This document shows, piece after piece, positions 1 through 6,349 of a stretch of 8,992 nucleotides of DNA. Numbering within the stretch: position 1 is the first letter of the stretch; every line of letters begins with the position of its first letter. The stretch comes from Erythrobacter sp. 34-65-8 (GTDB lineage Bacteria > Pseudomonadota > Alphaproteobacteria > Sphingomonadales > Sphingomonadaceae), in assembly GCA_002278985.1 (NCBI GenBank), contig NCJP01000049.1, positions 1 through 8,992 on the forward strand. Direction: 5' to 3'. The notes beneath the pieces are model-generated. The model searched no databases, was not told the DNA's origin, and worked only from the letters and a program-made list of their open reading frames with translations. Made by a program: the position numbers and the translations under genes.

Positions 1-98
1 TCCGGCTGGCGCGGGTATCGCTTGATCGCCTTACCGGACGCGCTTCGACCGAAGATATGCTTGATGCTTTGTTCGGGCGCTTCTGCATCGGGAAATGA
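1..98 (+). CDS. mnmE: tRNA modification GTPase MnmE, C-terminal end (5' truncated)
   Basis: Only the last 31 complete codons are present, read from base 3 to the TGA at 96-98. The peptide ends in [10 protein letters not shown]. The terminal F-C-I-G-K is the hallmark C-terminus of MnmE (TrmE), whose cysteine lies in the C-terminal helical domain. MnmE is a GTPase that works with MnmG to place an aminomethyl-type group on C5 of the wobble uridine (U34) of certain tRNAs. The partner gene mnmG follows 65 bases downstream, which supports the call. The rest of the gene lies left of the window. Confidence 0.93.
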   Translation, partial: RLARVSLDRLTGRASTEDMLDALFGRFCIGK

Positions 99-114
99 TG
101 TTTCACGTGAAACA
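99..114. promoter_or_regulatory. parS: parS centromere site, perfect palindrome
   Basis: The sequence TGTTTCACGTGAAACA is a perfect 16-bp palindrome and matches the widely conserved bacterial parS consensus bound by ParB. It begins on the base after the mnmE stop codon, in the short mnmE-mnmG gap. parA and parB, the proteins that act on it, lie 2.5-4.4 kb downstream. ParB is expected to load here as a CTP-dependent clamp and spread to form the partition complex near the origin. Confidence 0.95.
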
Positions 115-163
115 CCAGTAAGCGGTTCTGGAAAATCCGCCTGTGGTGCGCTAACGAGCTTCC

Positions 164-2020
164 ATGCACCATTACGATATCCTTGTGGTCGGCGGCGGAC
201 ATGCCGGCGTCGAAGCGGCCTGTGTTGCAGCGCGCATGGGCGCGCGGGTCGGCCTCGTCTCGTTTGATCTGAAGGCGATCGGAGCCATGAGCTGCAACCC
301 GGCCATTGGCGGTCTGGGGAAGGGGCATCTGGTTCGCGAAGTGGACGCCTTTGACGGGATAATCGGGCGAGCGGCGGATGCTGGGGCCATCCACTATCGG
401 ATGCTCAACATGTCCAAGGGCAGCGCCGTCTGGGGCCCCCGGGTACAAGCCGATCGGAAACGCTTCAAGGCTGCGATCCAGCACATGGTCCGGTCGCACG
501 CAGGATTGACCCTGATCGAGGGGGAGGCGGCCGCGCTCAGGTTGGAGGGTGGCCGTATCGCTGGTCTGGACCTCGCTGATGGCACCGAGCTTGTGTCAGG
601 GGCGGTTGTCCTGTGCACGGGCACCTTCCTTGGCGGCACTTTGTTCCGGGGCGAAGAGCGGCTTGAGGGCGGGCGGATCGGGGAGAATGCTGCACGGCGG
701 CTGGCAGAGCAGTTGCGGGCCGCCGATTTGCCGATGGCCCGGCTGAAGACCGGCACGCCCCCCCGGCTCGATGGCCGGACCATCGACTGGGCTGCTCTTG
801 AAGAGCAACCGTCTGACGATGGCTGCTGGACCATGTCGCCGATGAGCGGGAAAAGGGCTTTGCCCCAGGTTTTCTGCGCCATCACCCGGACCAATGCCCG
901 CAGCCACGATATCATCCGGGCCAATCTGCACCGGTCGCCCTTGTTCAGCGGTGCGATCGGGGCGGCTGGCCCGCGATACTGCCCCTCCATCGAAGACAAA
1001 ATCCACCGCTTCGGCGATCGCGATGGCCATCAGGTCTTTCTGGAGCCGGAAGGGCTGGACAGTCATCTGGTTTATCCCAACGGCATCAGTACCTCGCTGC
1101 CCACCGATGTGCAGTTGGAGATGCTGCGGTCCATGGCGGGGCTGGGGGCCGTTGAAATGGTCGTTCCCGGTTATGCCGTGGAATACGACCATATCGATCC
1201 CCGGGCGCTGACGACCGGTCTGGAATGCCGTGCCATCCCCGGCCTCTTCTGCGCAGGGCAGATCAACGGCACGACCGGATATGAGGAGGCGGCGGCCCAA
1301 GGGCTGGTTGCGGGAATGCACGCCGCTGCTTTGGTGAGAGGCACCGAACCCGCCGCGCTTGACCGGGCGAATTCCTACATGGCTGTCATGGTGGACGATC
1401 TCACCCTTCACGGGGTGACCGAGCCTTATCGAATGCTGACGGCCCGGGCCGAATACCGTTTGCGTCTGCGGGCCAACAACGCTTCGTCCAGACTGACACC
1501 CCTCGCCATCAAGGCGGGCTGCGTTGGCTCTGATCGGTTGCGATGGTTCGCCGGTTACCAGGATCGCCTGCAGCACTGGCAAAGCGCACTGGCGCGCACC
1601 GTCACCGGAAGTACCCTGGCAGACGCCGGTGTTCCGGTGCGGCGTGATGCCGGGAGCCGCTCGGTGGGCGAATGGATTTCGCAGGGGGGGCTGCCGAGGT
1701 CTATGCTCTCCTACTGGCTACCGCCGGAAGCCGCCTCTGAAGATGATGCAGCTAACGAGGCAATCGAGGATGCTGCCTATGCGCCCTATCTCGCTCGACA
1801 GGATTCCGAACTGAGGGACTTGAGGTCCAGTGAAGCGGTCTCCCTAGCGGCGGATTTCCCCTATTCGGCGGTACCGGGACTCTCGAACGAGATGATCGAA
1901 CGACTGAGCGCGGCATGCCCTGCCACGCTCGCCGCTGCAGGTCGCGTTCAGGGCATTACGCCCGCCGCGTTATCGGCTGTCCTGGTGCATGCGCGCAAGA
2001 TCGCGAGAGAGGCGGCATGA
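164..2020 (+). CDS. mnmG: tRNA uridine 5-carboxymethylaminomethyl modification enzyme MnmG (GidA)
   Basis: This 618-residue FAD protein is close to the usual length (about 629 in E. coli). With MnmE it forms a complex that modifies C5 of U34 in tRNAs reading split codon boxes. The N-terminus holds the dinucleotide-binding motif GGGHAG at residues 10-15. The SCNPAIGG motif carries Cys44 and [11 protein letters not shown] carries Cys273, matching the two functionally important cysteines of the family. [11 protein letters not shown] at 371-381 is a second conserved FAD-region motif. The C-terminal helical domain ends with the typical [16 protein letters not shown]. The ATG at 164 gives a family-standard N-terminus directly before the FAD motif; the ribosome-binding site is weak. 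The stop overlaps the rsmG start (ATGA, 2017-2020). Long antisense frames here are GC-rich shadows. Confidence 0.97.
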   Translation: MHHYDILVVGGGHAGVEAACVAARMGARVGLVSFDLKAIGAMSCNPAIGGLGKGHLVREVDAFDGIIGRAADAGAIHYRMLNMSKGSAVWGPRVQADRKRFKAAIQHMVRSHAGLTLIEGEAAALRLEGGRIAGLDLADGTELVSGAVVLCTGTFLGGTLFRGEERLEGGRIGENAARRLAEQLRAADLPMARLKTGTPPRLDGRTIDWAALEEQPSDDGCWTMSPMSGKRALPQVFCAITRTNARSHDIIRANLHRSPLFSGAIGAAGPRYCPSIEDKIHRFGDRDGHQVFLEPEGLDSHLVYPNGISTSLPTDVQLEMLRSMAGLGAVEMVVPGYAVEYDHIDPRALTTGLECRAIPGLFCAGQINGTTGYEEAAAQGLVAGMHAAALVRGTEPAALDRANSYMAVMVDDLTLHGVTEPYRMLTARAEYRLRLRANNASSRLTPLAIKAGCVGSDRLRWFAGYQDRLQHWQSALARTVTGSTLADAGVPVRRDAGSRSVGEWISQGGLPRSMLSYWLPPEAASEDDAANEAIEDAAYAPYLARQDSELRDLRSSEAVSLAADFPYSAVPGLSNEMIERLSAACPATLAAAGRVQGITPAALSAVLVHARKIAREAA

Positions 2021-2673
2021 TCCGCAATGAGACTGAGGCCCGGGCCTATGTGGCGGGCCTGGTCAATGATCCGGTGATCATGGACCAGCTGGATCTGTTC
2101 ACTGCCCGGCTGGGTGAGGAGAACGGGCGGCAGAATCTGGTTGCTGCGGCCTCTCTACCCCACGTTTGGTGCAGACATATTGCCGACAGCGCCCAACTGC
2201 TTGCCCATGTTCCACGTGAAACAGCGGGCCCGTGGCTCGACCTCGGCAGTGGTGCAGGTTTTCCGGGTCTTATTATCGCCATCCTTCAGTCCGGCCAGGA
2301 AATCACTCTGGTCGAAAGTCGGCGCAAGCGAATCGATTGGCTGGAACGGATCGTGGGCGAGCTTGGTCTTGCTGCCTGCCGAATCGAAGGGCGGCGTCTT
2401 GAGCAGGTCGAAACCGCACCCGTGGCGGTCATTTCCGCGCGAGCTTTCGCGCCGCTTGCCGCAACATACCGGTTGTCGACCCGCTTTTCCACAGAGCGTA
2501 CCATGTACCTGTTGCCGAAGGGGCGATCTGCGGCGCAGGAATTGCATGACATGCCAGACTGGATTCGCCAGACGTTTCACGTGGAACAATCGCTGACCGA
2601 CCCTGACGCGGGAATCGTCGTTGGCCGATTGAACAAAGAGGCACAGGCCATGATCAGACGGGGCAAGCTATGA
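2017..2673 (+). CDS. rsmG: 16S rRNA (guanine-527-N7)-methyltransferase RsmG (GidB)
   Basis: This is a 218-residue Rossmann-fold methyltransferase that uses SAM to make m7G527 in 16S rRNA. In the family, loss gives low-level streptomycin resistance. Visible motifs are RHIADS at 53-58, the SAM-binding glycine loop [11 protein letters not shown] at 74-84, VESRRKR from 99, and SARAFAPL at 140-147. The frame is open back to 1915, but the ATG at 2017 is chosen because it gives the standard N-terminus, follows a good GAGAGAGG ribosome-binding sequence, and forms an ATGA overlap with mnmG. The stop codon overlaps the parA start in the same way. Two parS-like sites are embedded in the coding sequence: one encodes HVPRET (64-69), the other TFHVEQ (186-191). 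The gene therefore carries both an enzyme and centromere information. Confidence 0.96.
   Translation: MIRNETEARAYVAGLVNDPVIMDQLDLFTARLGEENGRQNLVAAASLPHVWCRHIADSAQLLAHVPRETAGPWLDLGSGAGFPGLIIAILQSGQEITLVESRRKRIDWLERIVGELGLAACRIEGRRLEQVETAPVAVISARAFAPLAATYRLSTRFSTERTMYLLPKGRSAAQELHDMPDWIRQTFHVEQSLTDPDAGIVVGRLNKEAQAMIRRGKL
2208..2223. promoter_or_regulatory. parS: parS site inside rsmG (one mismatch)
   Basis: TGTTCCACGTGAAACA differs from the perfect palindrome at 99-114 by one base (C for T at the fifth position) and keeps the CACGTG centre. It is read as codons 64-69 of rsmG (HVPRET). Its 14-bp core GTTCCACGTGAAAC is identical to the core of the third site on the opposite strand. One half is the GTGAAAC arm and the other a GTTCCAC arm. 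Confidence 0.85.
2573..2588. promoter_or_regulatory. parS: parS site inside rsmG, inverted relative to the previous one
   Basis: CGTTTCACGTGGAACA contains the 14-bp core GTTTCACGTGGAAC (2574-2587). This core is the exact reverse complement of the core at 2209-2222 and is one mismatch from the consensus palindrome. It is read as codons 186-191 of rsmG (TFHVEQ), in a different codon register from the other embedded site. It lies 82 bp before the parA start. Confidence 0.82.
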
Positions 2674-3446
2674 TCACAATTGCGATCGCCAATCAGAAGG
2701 GTGGAGTGGGCAAGACCACTACGGCAATTAACATTGCCACTGCCATGGCTGCCACCGGGTGGAAGACGCTGCTGATTGACCTTGATCCGCAGGGCAACGC
2801 CTCGACCGGGCTCGGCATTCCCGGTTCAGCCCGCGAATCGTCCAGTTATGATCTGCTGGTAGAGCAGGCCCCGCTGGCCGAATGTGTCGTGCCGACGGCG
2901 ATTCCCGGCCTCGATATCGTGCCAGCGACGGTAGATCTGTCCGGGGCGGAGGTAGAGCTGGTTTCGGTGCAGGATCGCACCGAGCGTCTGCGCACGGTGC
3001 TTTCCGGTCACAGTGGGCATGACATCTGCTTTATCGATTGCCCGCCTTCGCTCGGTTTGCTCACGCTTAACGCGCTTAACGCCGCCAATACCTTGCTCGT
3101 GCCCCTTCAGTGCGAGTTCTTCGCTCTTGAGGGCCTCAGCCAGCTGCTCCAGACGGTCGAGCGGGTGCAGCAACGCTTTAACCCTGACCTCGGCATCATC
3201 GGGGTTGTCCTGACCATGTTCGACCGGCGCAACCGTCTGACGGACCAGGTGGCAGACGATGTGCGCGATTGCCTCGGCGGGCTCGTGTTCGAAGCCGTCA
3301 TCCCGCGCAACGTCCGCCTGTCAGAAGCCCCGAGCCATGGTCTGCCCGCACTCGTCTACGACCATTCCTGCCCGGGAAGCAGGGCTTATATCGCCCTCGC
3401 GCGCGAGCTTATCGGGCGCCTTCCCGCGCAAAGGAAAGCAGCATGA
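2670..3446 (+). CDS. parA: chromosome partitioning ATPase ParA
   Basis: This 258-residue protein is a Walker-type ParA/MinD-family ATPase. ParA dimerises on ATP, binds DNA non-specifically over the nucleoid, and is released by ParB-stimulated hydrolysis, which moves the parS-ParB complex. The deviant Walker A motif KGGVGKTT is at residues 10-17, with the signature lysine at 10. DLDPQGN is at 37-43, and the Walker B region FIDCPPSLG surrounds Asp123. The length is that of short chromosomal ParA (Soj), without the N-terminal DNA-binding extension of many plasmid ParAs. The ATG at 2670 overlaps the rsmG stop; the ribosome-binding sequence is poor, consistent with translational coupling. The stop overlaps the parB start (3443-3446). 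Confidence 0.97.
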   Translation: MITIAIANQKGGVGKTTTAINIATAMAATGWKTLLIDLDPQGNASTGLGIPGSARESSSYDLLVEQAPLAECVVPTAIPGLDIVPATVDLSGAEVELVSVQDRTERLRTVLSGHSGHDICFIDCPPSLGLLTLNALNAANTLLVPLQCEFFALEGLSQLLQTVERVQQRFNPDLGIIGVVLTMFDRRNRLTDQVADDVRDCLGGLVFEAVIPRNVRLSEAPSHGLPALVYDHSCPGSRAYIALARELIGRLPAQRKAA

Positions 3447-4426
3447 GCGACCCATCTGATCCGATCCGCTATTCCGTGCCTGCGCGCCCGGCGGCTGAGC
3501 GCGGCAAGCGCCTGGGCAAAGGGCTTGGCGCCTTGCTGGGGGAAACCCGCCGTGAGGAACCCCTCATCAGTACCACGTCTTCCTCCCGGCCGGAAGAGGC
3601 GGGCCTGATTGCCGAGACGCCGCAAGTTTCCGGTCTTGCTTCGCTGGCGGTCGCCGCAATCGAACCCTTGCCCGGCCAGCCACGGCGGCATTTCGACGAA
3701 GCGGCGCTCGACGAGCTTGCCGCCTCGATTTCCGCGCGCGGGGTAATCCAGCCGGTCATTGTGCGCCCGCTGGCCAACGGCCGCTACCAACTGGTGGCGG
3801 GGGAGCGGCGGTGGCGTGCGGCGCAGCGGGCGCGGCTGCACGAAATCCCCGCCCTGGTGCGCGAGCTCGACGATCACGACGCCATGGCGCTCGCCCTGAT
3901 CGAGAATATCCAGCGCGAAGACCTCAACCCGGTCGAGGAGGCGCGCGCCTATCACCGCCTGTCGGAAGTCGAGGCACTCACCCAGGCCGAGATTGCGCGG
4001 CTGGTGGACAAATCCCGCAGCCACGTTGCCAATCTCCAGCGACTGCTCGCTCTGCCGGCTGAAGTGCTCGATCTGGTCGAGCAGGGGGCGCTGTCGATGG
4101 GCCACGCACGGGCCCTGATTGGCCACGACCGGGCGGTGGAGCTCGCCCGGCAGGTCGTTGCCGGGAAAATGTCAGTCCGGGACACGGAGGCACTGGTCAA
4201 GGCGGCCAACGCGCCCGCGCGCGATTCACGCCGTTCGCGCACCTCGCGCGATCCGGCCAAGGACGCAGACATCGCCGCGGTTCAGGGTCATCTGGAGGAA
4301 TTTCTGGGACTTCCGGTCCGGATCAAGACGGATACGGACCCCAGATCCGGAACGGTGACAATTCGCTACCGGTCGCTTGATCAGCTTGATCTCATCTGCC
4401 AGCGTCTCACCGGCGGGGACATCTAG
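3443..4426 (+). CDS. parB: chromosome partitioning protein ParB (parS-binding CTPase clamp)
   Basis: This is a 327-residue chromosomal ParB. The N-terminal RLGKGLGALLGE (23-34) is the usual segment thought to touch ParA. The CTP-binding domain includes GERRWRA at 120-126 and LIENIQREDLNP at 152-163, both intact. The helix-turn-helix that reads parS starts at about 180 (TQAEIARLVDKSRSHVANLQ). The C-terminus ends in a conserved dimerisation-like segment, after a basic Ser/Arg-rich linker near residues 255-272. The frame is open back to 3269, but the ATG at 3443 gives the family N-terminus, follows an AAAGGAAAG ribosome-binding sequence, and overlaps the parA stop as ATGA. Its targets are the three parS sites upstream. 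I see no convincing hairpin terminator after its TAG. Confidence 0.97.
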   Translation: MSDPSDPIRYSVPARPAAERGKRLGKGLGALLGETRREEPLISTTSSSRPEEAGLIAETPQVSGLASLAVAAIEPLPGQPRRHFDEAALDELAASISARGVIQPVIVRPLANGRYQLVAGERRWRAAQRARLHEIPALVRELDDHDAMALALIENIQREDLNPVEEARAYHRLSEVEALTQAEIARLVDKSRSHVANLQRLLALPAEVLDLVEQGALSMGHARALIGHDRAVELARQVVAGKMSVRDTEALVKAANAPARDSRRSRTSRDPAKDADIAAVQGHLEEFLGLPVRIKTDTDPRSGTVTIRYRSLDQLDLICQRLTGGDI

Positions 4427-4492
4427 GCTCGTTTTCATCGCAATAACTGCCTGAATTACCGATATAAAACGCCAAAGTCTCAGTGGACTTCG

Positions 4493-4521
4493 TTAACGCG
4501 CGGCCCCGCTCTGTTAACCAT
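4493..4521. promoter_or_regulatory. Candidate CtrA-type half-sites upstream of the DUF4402 gene
   Basis: Two TTAAC motifs, 4493-4497 and 4514-4518, lie 21 bp apart, about two helical turns. The second reads TTAACCAT, the form of a well-known CtrA half-site in alphaproteobacteria. This is not the canonical TTAA-N7-TTAA spacing. If TTAACC served as the -35 region, transcription would start around 4545-4555, just before the structured leader. I see no convincing -10 box. An AT-rich ATATAAA at about 4462-4468 could be part of another promoter. The 228-bp parB-DUF4402 gap otherwise holds only the leader RNA described separately. Confidence 0.4.
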
Positions 4522-4552
4522 ACCCGACAGTAAAGGCTGAACTAAGGGTTTG

Positions 4553-4654
4553 TACAAGCATGGAAGGGACGGGTCGCAAACCTGTCCCACGGGGGGTGCC
4601 GAATCGGCCTGCCCCGGACGGGACAAGACCATGCTTGCAAAGGGACCAGGTTCA
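4553..4654 (+). promoter_or_regulatory. Structured leader RNA with possible ribosome-site sequestration
   Basis: By eye the 5' leader of the DUF4402 gene folds into a closed multi-stem structure. The closing stem pairs CAAGCATGG (4555-4563) with CCATGCTTG (4629-4637), 9 bp perfect. Inside it, hairpin P2 pairs GGGACGGG (4566-4573) with CCTGTCCC (4581-4588), 8 bp with one G-U and a TCGCAAA loop. Hairpin P3 pairs GGGG (4593-4596) with CCCC (4612-4615), capped by GCCG-AAT-CGGC (4598-4608). The Shine-Dalgarno region GGGACCAGGTT (4642-4652) comes just before the ATG. It is complementary, with one bulged C, to AACCTGTCCC (4579-4588), the 3' strand of P2. Two mutually exclusive folds are therefore possible, one freeing and one blocking the ribosome site. 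I do not recognise a known riboswitch class, and no folding software was run. Confidence 0.55.
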
Positions 4655-5263
4655 ATGATCAAGACACTTCGTATGGGCGCTGCCGGCGCTGCCATCGCCG
4701 CTATGGCACTCGCTTCGGCCGCCAACGCCGCTGAAACCGCCACCGCCACTGCCACCGCCGACGTGGTGCAGGCCTTCACCGTCACCAAGGACGCCGACCT
4801 CGATTTCGGTGCGATCGTCGTGGATCCGGCCGGCGGTGATGTGACCGTCTCGGCTGCGGGCGTTCTGTCCTGCGGCGCGGGCTTCGTCTGCCACGGCACG
4901 AATTCGGCTGCGGCGTTCTCGATCGACGGTGGCACCATCGGCAAGCGCCTCTTCATCGACCTGCCGGATACGTCGGGCGGTGCACTGGTGATGCTGCACA
5001 GCGATTCTGCTGCTCTCGTTTCGGGCGGCGCGGTTGCCGCATCGGTCGAAATCGAGCTCGACAGCTTCACCACGGATGCCGCCTTCGATGCGCTCAGCGG
5101 CAAGCACTACGTTGATATCGCGGATGCCGGCCTCGCCGGTGGCGGTACGGCCACGGGTGTGGGCGAGGCTGCCTTTGCAGTCGGCGGCACCGCCACGTTT
5201 GACGGATCGGAAGTCGAAGGCACCTACAGCGTGAACTTCGACGTGACCGTCGACTACGAATAA
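4655..5263 (+). CDS. Secreted DUF4402-domain protein, probable pilin-like subunit
   Basis: This is a 202-residue protein. A signal peptide (MIKTLRMGAAGAAIAAMALA...) has predicted cleavage after ANA at residue 25. The mature part is Ala/Gly/Thr-rich and looks all-beta. It opens with a strand-like ETATATATAD stretch, then LDFGAIVVDPAGGDVTVSAAG, and ends GTYSVNFDVTVDYE. The LDFG opening and GTYxVxFxVTVxY closing are characteristic of DUF4402. Cys73 and Cys79 could form a small disulfide loop. The frame is open from a TTG at 4550, and an ATG at 4631 exists. The ATG at 4655 is chosen because it starts a clean signal peptide and has AAAGGGA upstream. DUF4402 proteins often neighbour chaperone/usher genes, as here; I infer a secreted fibre subunit. 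A direct assembly role is not shown by the sequence. Confidence 0.82.
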   Translation: MIKTLRMGAAGAAIAAMALASAANAAETATATATADVVQAFTVTKDADLDFGAIVVDPAGGDVTVSAAGVLSCGAGFVCHGTNSAAAFSIDGGTIGKRLFIDLPDTSGGALVMLHSDSAALVSGGAVAASVEIELDSFTTDAAFDALSGKHYVDIADAGLAGGGTATGVGEAAFAVGGTATFDGSEVEGTYSVNFDVTVDYE

Positions 5264-5272
5264 GCCGCATGG

Positions 5273-5290
5273 TCGGGGCTTTGGCCCCGA
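5273..5290 (+). terminator. Hairpin just after the DUF4402 gene
   Basis: TCGGGGC pairs with GCCCCGA (7 bp, TTTG loop) ten bases after the DUF4402 stop codon. It is not followed by a T-run, so alone it is more likely an mRNA 3'-end stabiliser or part of a compound terminator with the larger hairpin at 5305-5336. Confidence 0.5.
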
Positions 5291-5304
5291 GCGCGAGCCT
5301 TCGG

Positions 5305-5345
5305 CAGGGGCGTATCCGGCAACGGATGCGCCCCTGTTGGTGTTC
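5305..5345 (+). terminator. Strong hairpin terminator between DUF4402 gene and chaperone gene
   Basis: CAGGGGCGTATCCG (5305-5318) pairs with CGGATGCGCCCCTG (5323-5336) over 14 bp, with one T-G wobble. The pairing encloses a GCAA tetraloop, a very stable GNRA cap. The bases after it, TTGGTGTTC, are moderately T-rich rather than a pure T-tract. It probably ends most pilin transcripts and uncouples them from the chaperone/usher genes. Confidence 0.72.
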
Positions 5346-5374
5346 AGGCCAAGGCATTGCGCCGCGCTTCCTAT

Positions 5375-5393
5375 GGTTAGGAGCATCTTAACC
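5375..5393. promoter_or_regulatory. Candidate CtrA binding site upstream of the chaperone gene
   Basis: TTAG-GAGCATC-TTAAC (5377-5392) matches the alphaproteobacterial CtrA consensus TTAA-N7-TTAAC with one mismatch and exact spacing. It lies about 70 bp before the chaperone start, in the only sizeable gap of the fimbrial cluster. The same 19 bases (GGTTA...TAACC) also form an imperfect inverted repeat, so another dimeric regulator or a small hairpin is possible. A GANTC methylation-type site (GATTC, 5426-5430) lies between it and the gene. Confidence 0.48.
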
Positions 5394-5429
5394 ACGCTGT
5401 CCTAATCCTTTCGGCGACCATCAGGGATT

Positions 5430-5440
5430 CCCCTTAGGGG
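5430..5440. repeat. Short inverted repeat in the chaperone 5' region
   Basis: CCCCT-T-AGGGG is a perfect 5-bp inverted repeat around one base, 23 bp before the chaperone ATG. It is too short for a stable RNA hairpin but could be a protein-binding site. The purine-rich GAGGAAAGGG that follows (about 5442-5451) is the likely ribosome-binding region, placed slightly further from the ATG than usual. Confidence 0.3.
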
Positions 5441-5462
5441 TGAGGAAAGGGACGCCGAACAC

Positions 5463-6314
5463 ATGAAGACCACAGGCTCGAATCATCGCCTGCCGGGCAA
5501 GCTGGCCCGCTATGCCGCAATTGTCGCCATTGCCCTCGCTGGTACCCTGCCAGCACTACCCGCAAAGGCCCAGGGTGACCTGCTGGTCGCCCCGACCCGG
5601 GTCATCCTGGATGGCAGGCGCGGCACGGAAGTGATCCTGAGCAACATCGGCAGTGAGGAGGCCACCTACCGGGTGGAACTGGAACTGCGCCGGATGACGC
5701 CCGAGGGCGGATTGATCGATGTCGAGCCGGATCAGGCCAATGCCATCGAACTCGCTGCGCTGGAAATGATCCGCTACGCTCCGCGTCGCATCACCCTGCC
5801 GCCAGGCCAGCCCCAGGCCGTCCGCCTTTCGGCTCGTCCAGGGGCAGAGCTGCCGGATGGCGAGTATCGCGTCCACATGGCGTTCCGTGCCATCCCGCGC
5901 CCGGTCAAGGTGACCGACGAGGAAGCAAGCGAGCCGGGCCTCAAACTGAAGTTGGTGCCGGTATATGGGGTGACTATCCCCATCATCGTGCGTCATGGCC
6001 AGCTTGAAGCCAAGGCGGCGCTGGAACAGCCGCGCATCGAGCGTGCAGGGGAGCGCAGTGAAATCCGGGTGACGGTCAACCGCGCCGGTCAGGCCTCGAC
6101 CTATGGTGATCTCCAGATCCTGCGTCAGGGAAGCGGCGAGCTGCTCTATGCCGCGCGCGGGCTGGCGGTCTATGCCGAGGTTCCTTCCCGCGAATTCAAC
6201 CTGCCCGTCGCCAATGACGAGGCTGCCCGCCTCAACGGCCCGGTGCGGATCGAATACCGTGAAGCCGCCGCTGCCGGAGGCGGCCTGATCGCTGCCATCG
6301 ACACGGTCCTCTAG
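5463..6314 (+). CDS. Periplasmic fimbrial chaperone, PapD-like
   Basis: This is a 283-residue protein. A signal peptide has a basic N-region, a hydrophobic core (about 18-34) and predicted cleavage after AKA at residue 36. The mature protein has two immunoglobulin-like domains. Domain 1 starts LLVAPTRVILD (40-50; Arg46 is placed like the subunit-anchoring arginine of PapD/FimC). It continues with VILSNIGSEEATYRVEL, IRYAPRRITLPPGQPQAVRL (103-122) and DGEYRVHMAFRAIP (132-145). These are the strand patterns of pilus chaperones. Domain 2 follows YGVTIPIIVRHG (168-179) to the C-terminus. There are no cysteines. Such chaperones donate a strand to pilus subunits and deliver them to the outer-membrane usher, encoded 35 bp downstream. 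Likely clients are DUF4402-type subunits. The sequence differs from classical FimC/PapD and suits a divergent (alternate or archaic) branch; that placement is inference. Confidence 0.87.
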   Translation: MKTTGSNHRLPGKLARYAAIVAIALAGTLPALPAKAQGDLLVAPTRVILDGRRGTEVILSNIGSEEATYRVELELRRMTPEGGLIDVEPDQANAIELAALEMIRYAPRRITLPPGQPQAVRLSARPGAELPDGEYRVHMAFRAIPRPVKVTDEEASEPGLKLKLVPVYGVTIPIIVRHGQLEAKAALEQPRIERAGERSEIRVTVNRAGQASTYGDLQILRQGSGELLYAARGLAVYAEVPSREFNLPVANDEAARLNGPVRIEYREAAAAGGGLIAAIDTVL

Positions 6315-6349
6315 CAGAACACGGACCAGCACCCCGCCGGGTCATATCC

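Noticed and set aside
596..1582. Long minus-strand open frame (328 codons) opposite mnmG
   Set aside because: It lies fully antisense to a certain gene, is low in recognisable domains and is rich in Arg/Gly/Pro, as expected for a GC-rich shadow frame.
1915..2016. N-terminal extension of rsmG
   Set aside because: The frame is open upstream, but the extension overlaps mnmG deeply and does not look like RsmG. The ATG at 2017 has a good ribosome-binding sequence and the ATGA overlap.
2485..2493. TTTTCCACA, one mismatch from a DnaA box
   Set aside because: It is a single isolated site inside rsmG, with no cluster and no AT-rich unwinding region, so it is not evidence of an origin.
3269..3442. 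58-codon N-terminal extension of parB
   Set aside because: It is Arg/Pro-rich shadow sequence of parA. The ParB family N-terminus begins at the ATG at 3443.
4475..4490. AAGTC/GACTT inverted repeat after parB as a terminator
   Set aside because: It is only 5 bp with a 6-base loop and no T-run, too weak to call.
4553..4640. Leader as a c-di-GMP-I riboswitch
   Set aside because: It has three helices and a GCAAA-containing loop, but it lacks the GGCAAACC / GACGCAAAGCC core, the GNRA tetraloop and the receptor arrangement of that class.
4550..4654. Upstream TTG (4550) or ATG (4631) start of the DUF4402 gene
   Set aside because: Both would put extra residues ahead of a clean signal peptide and would translate through the structured leader. 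The ATG at 4655 fits better. The ATG at 4631 cannot be fully excluded.
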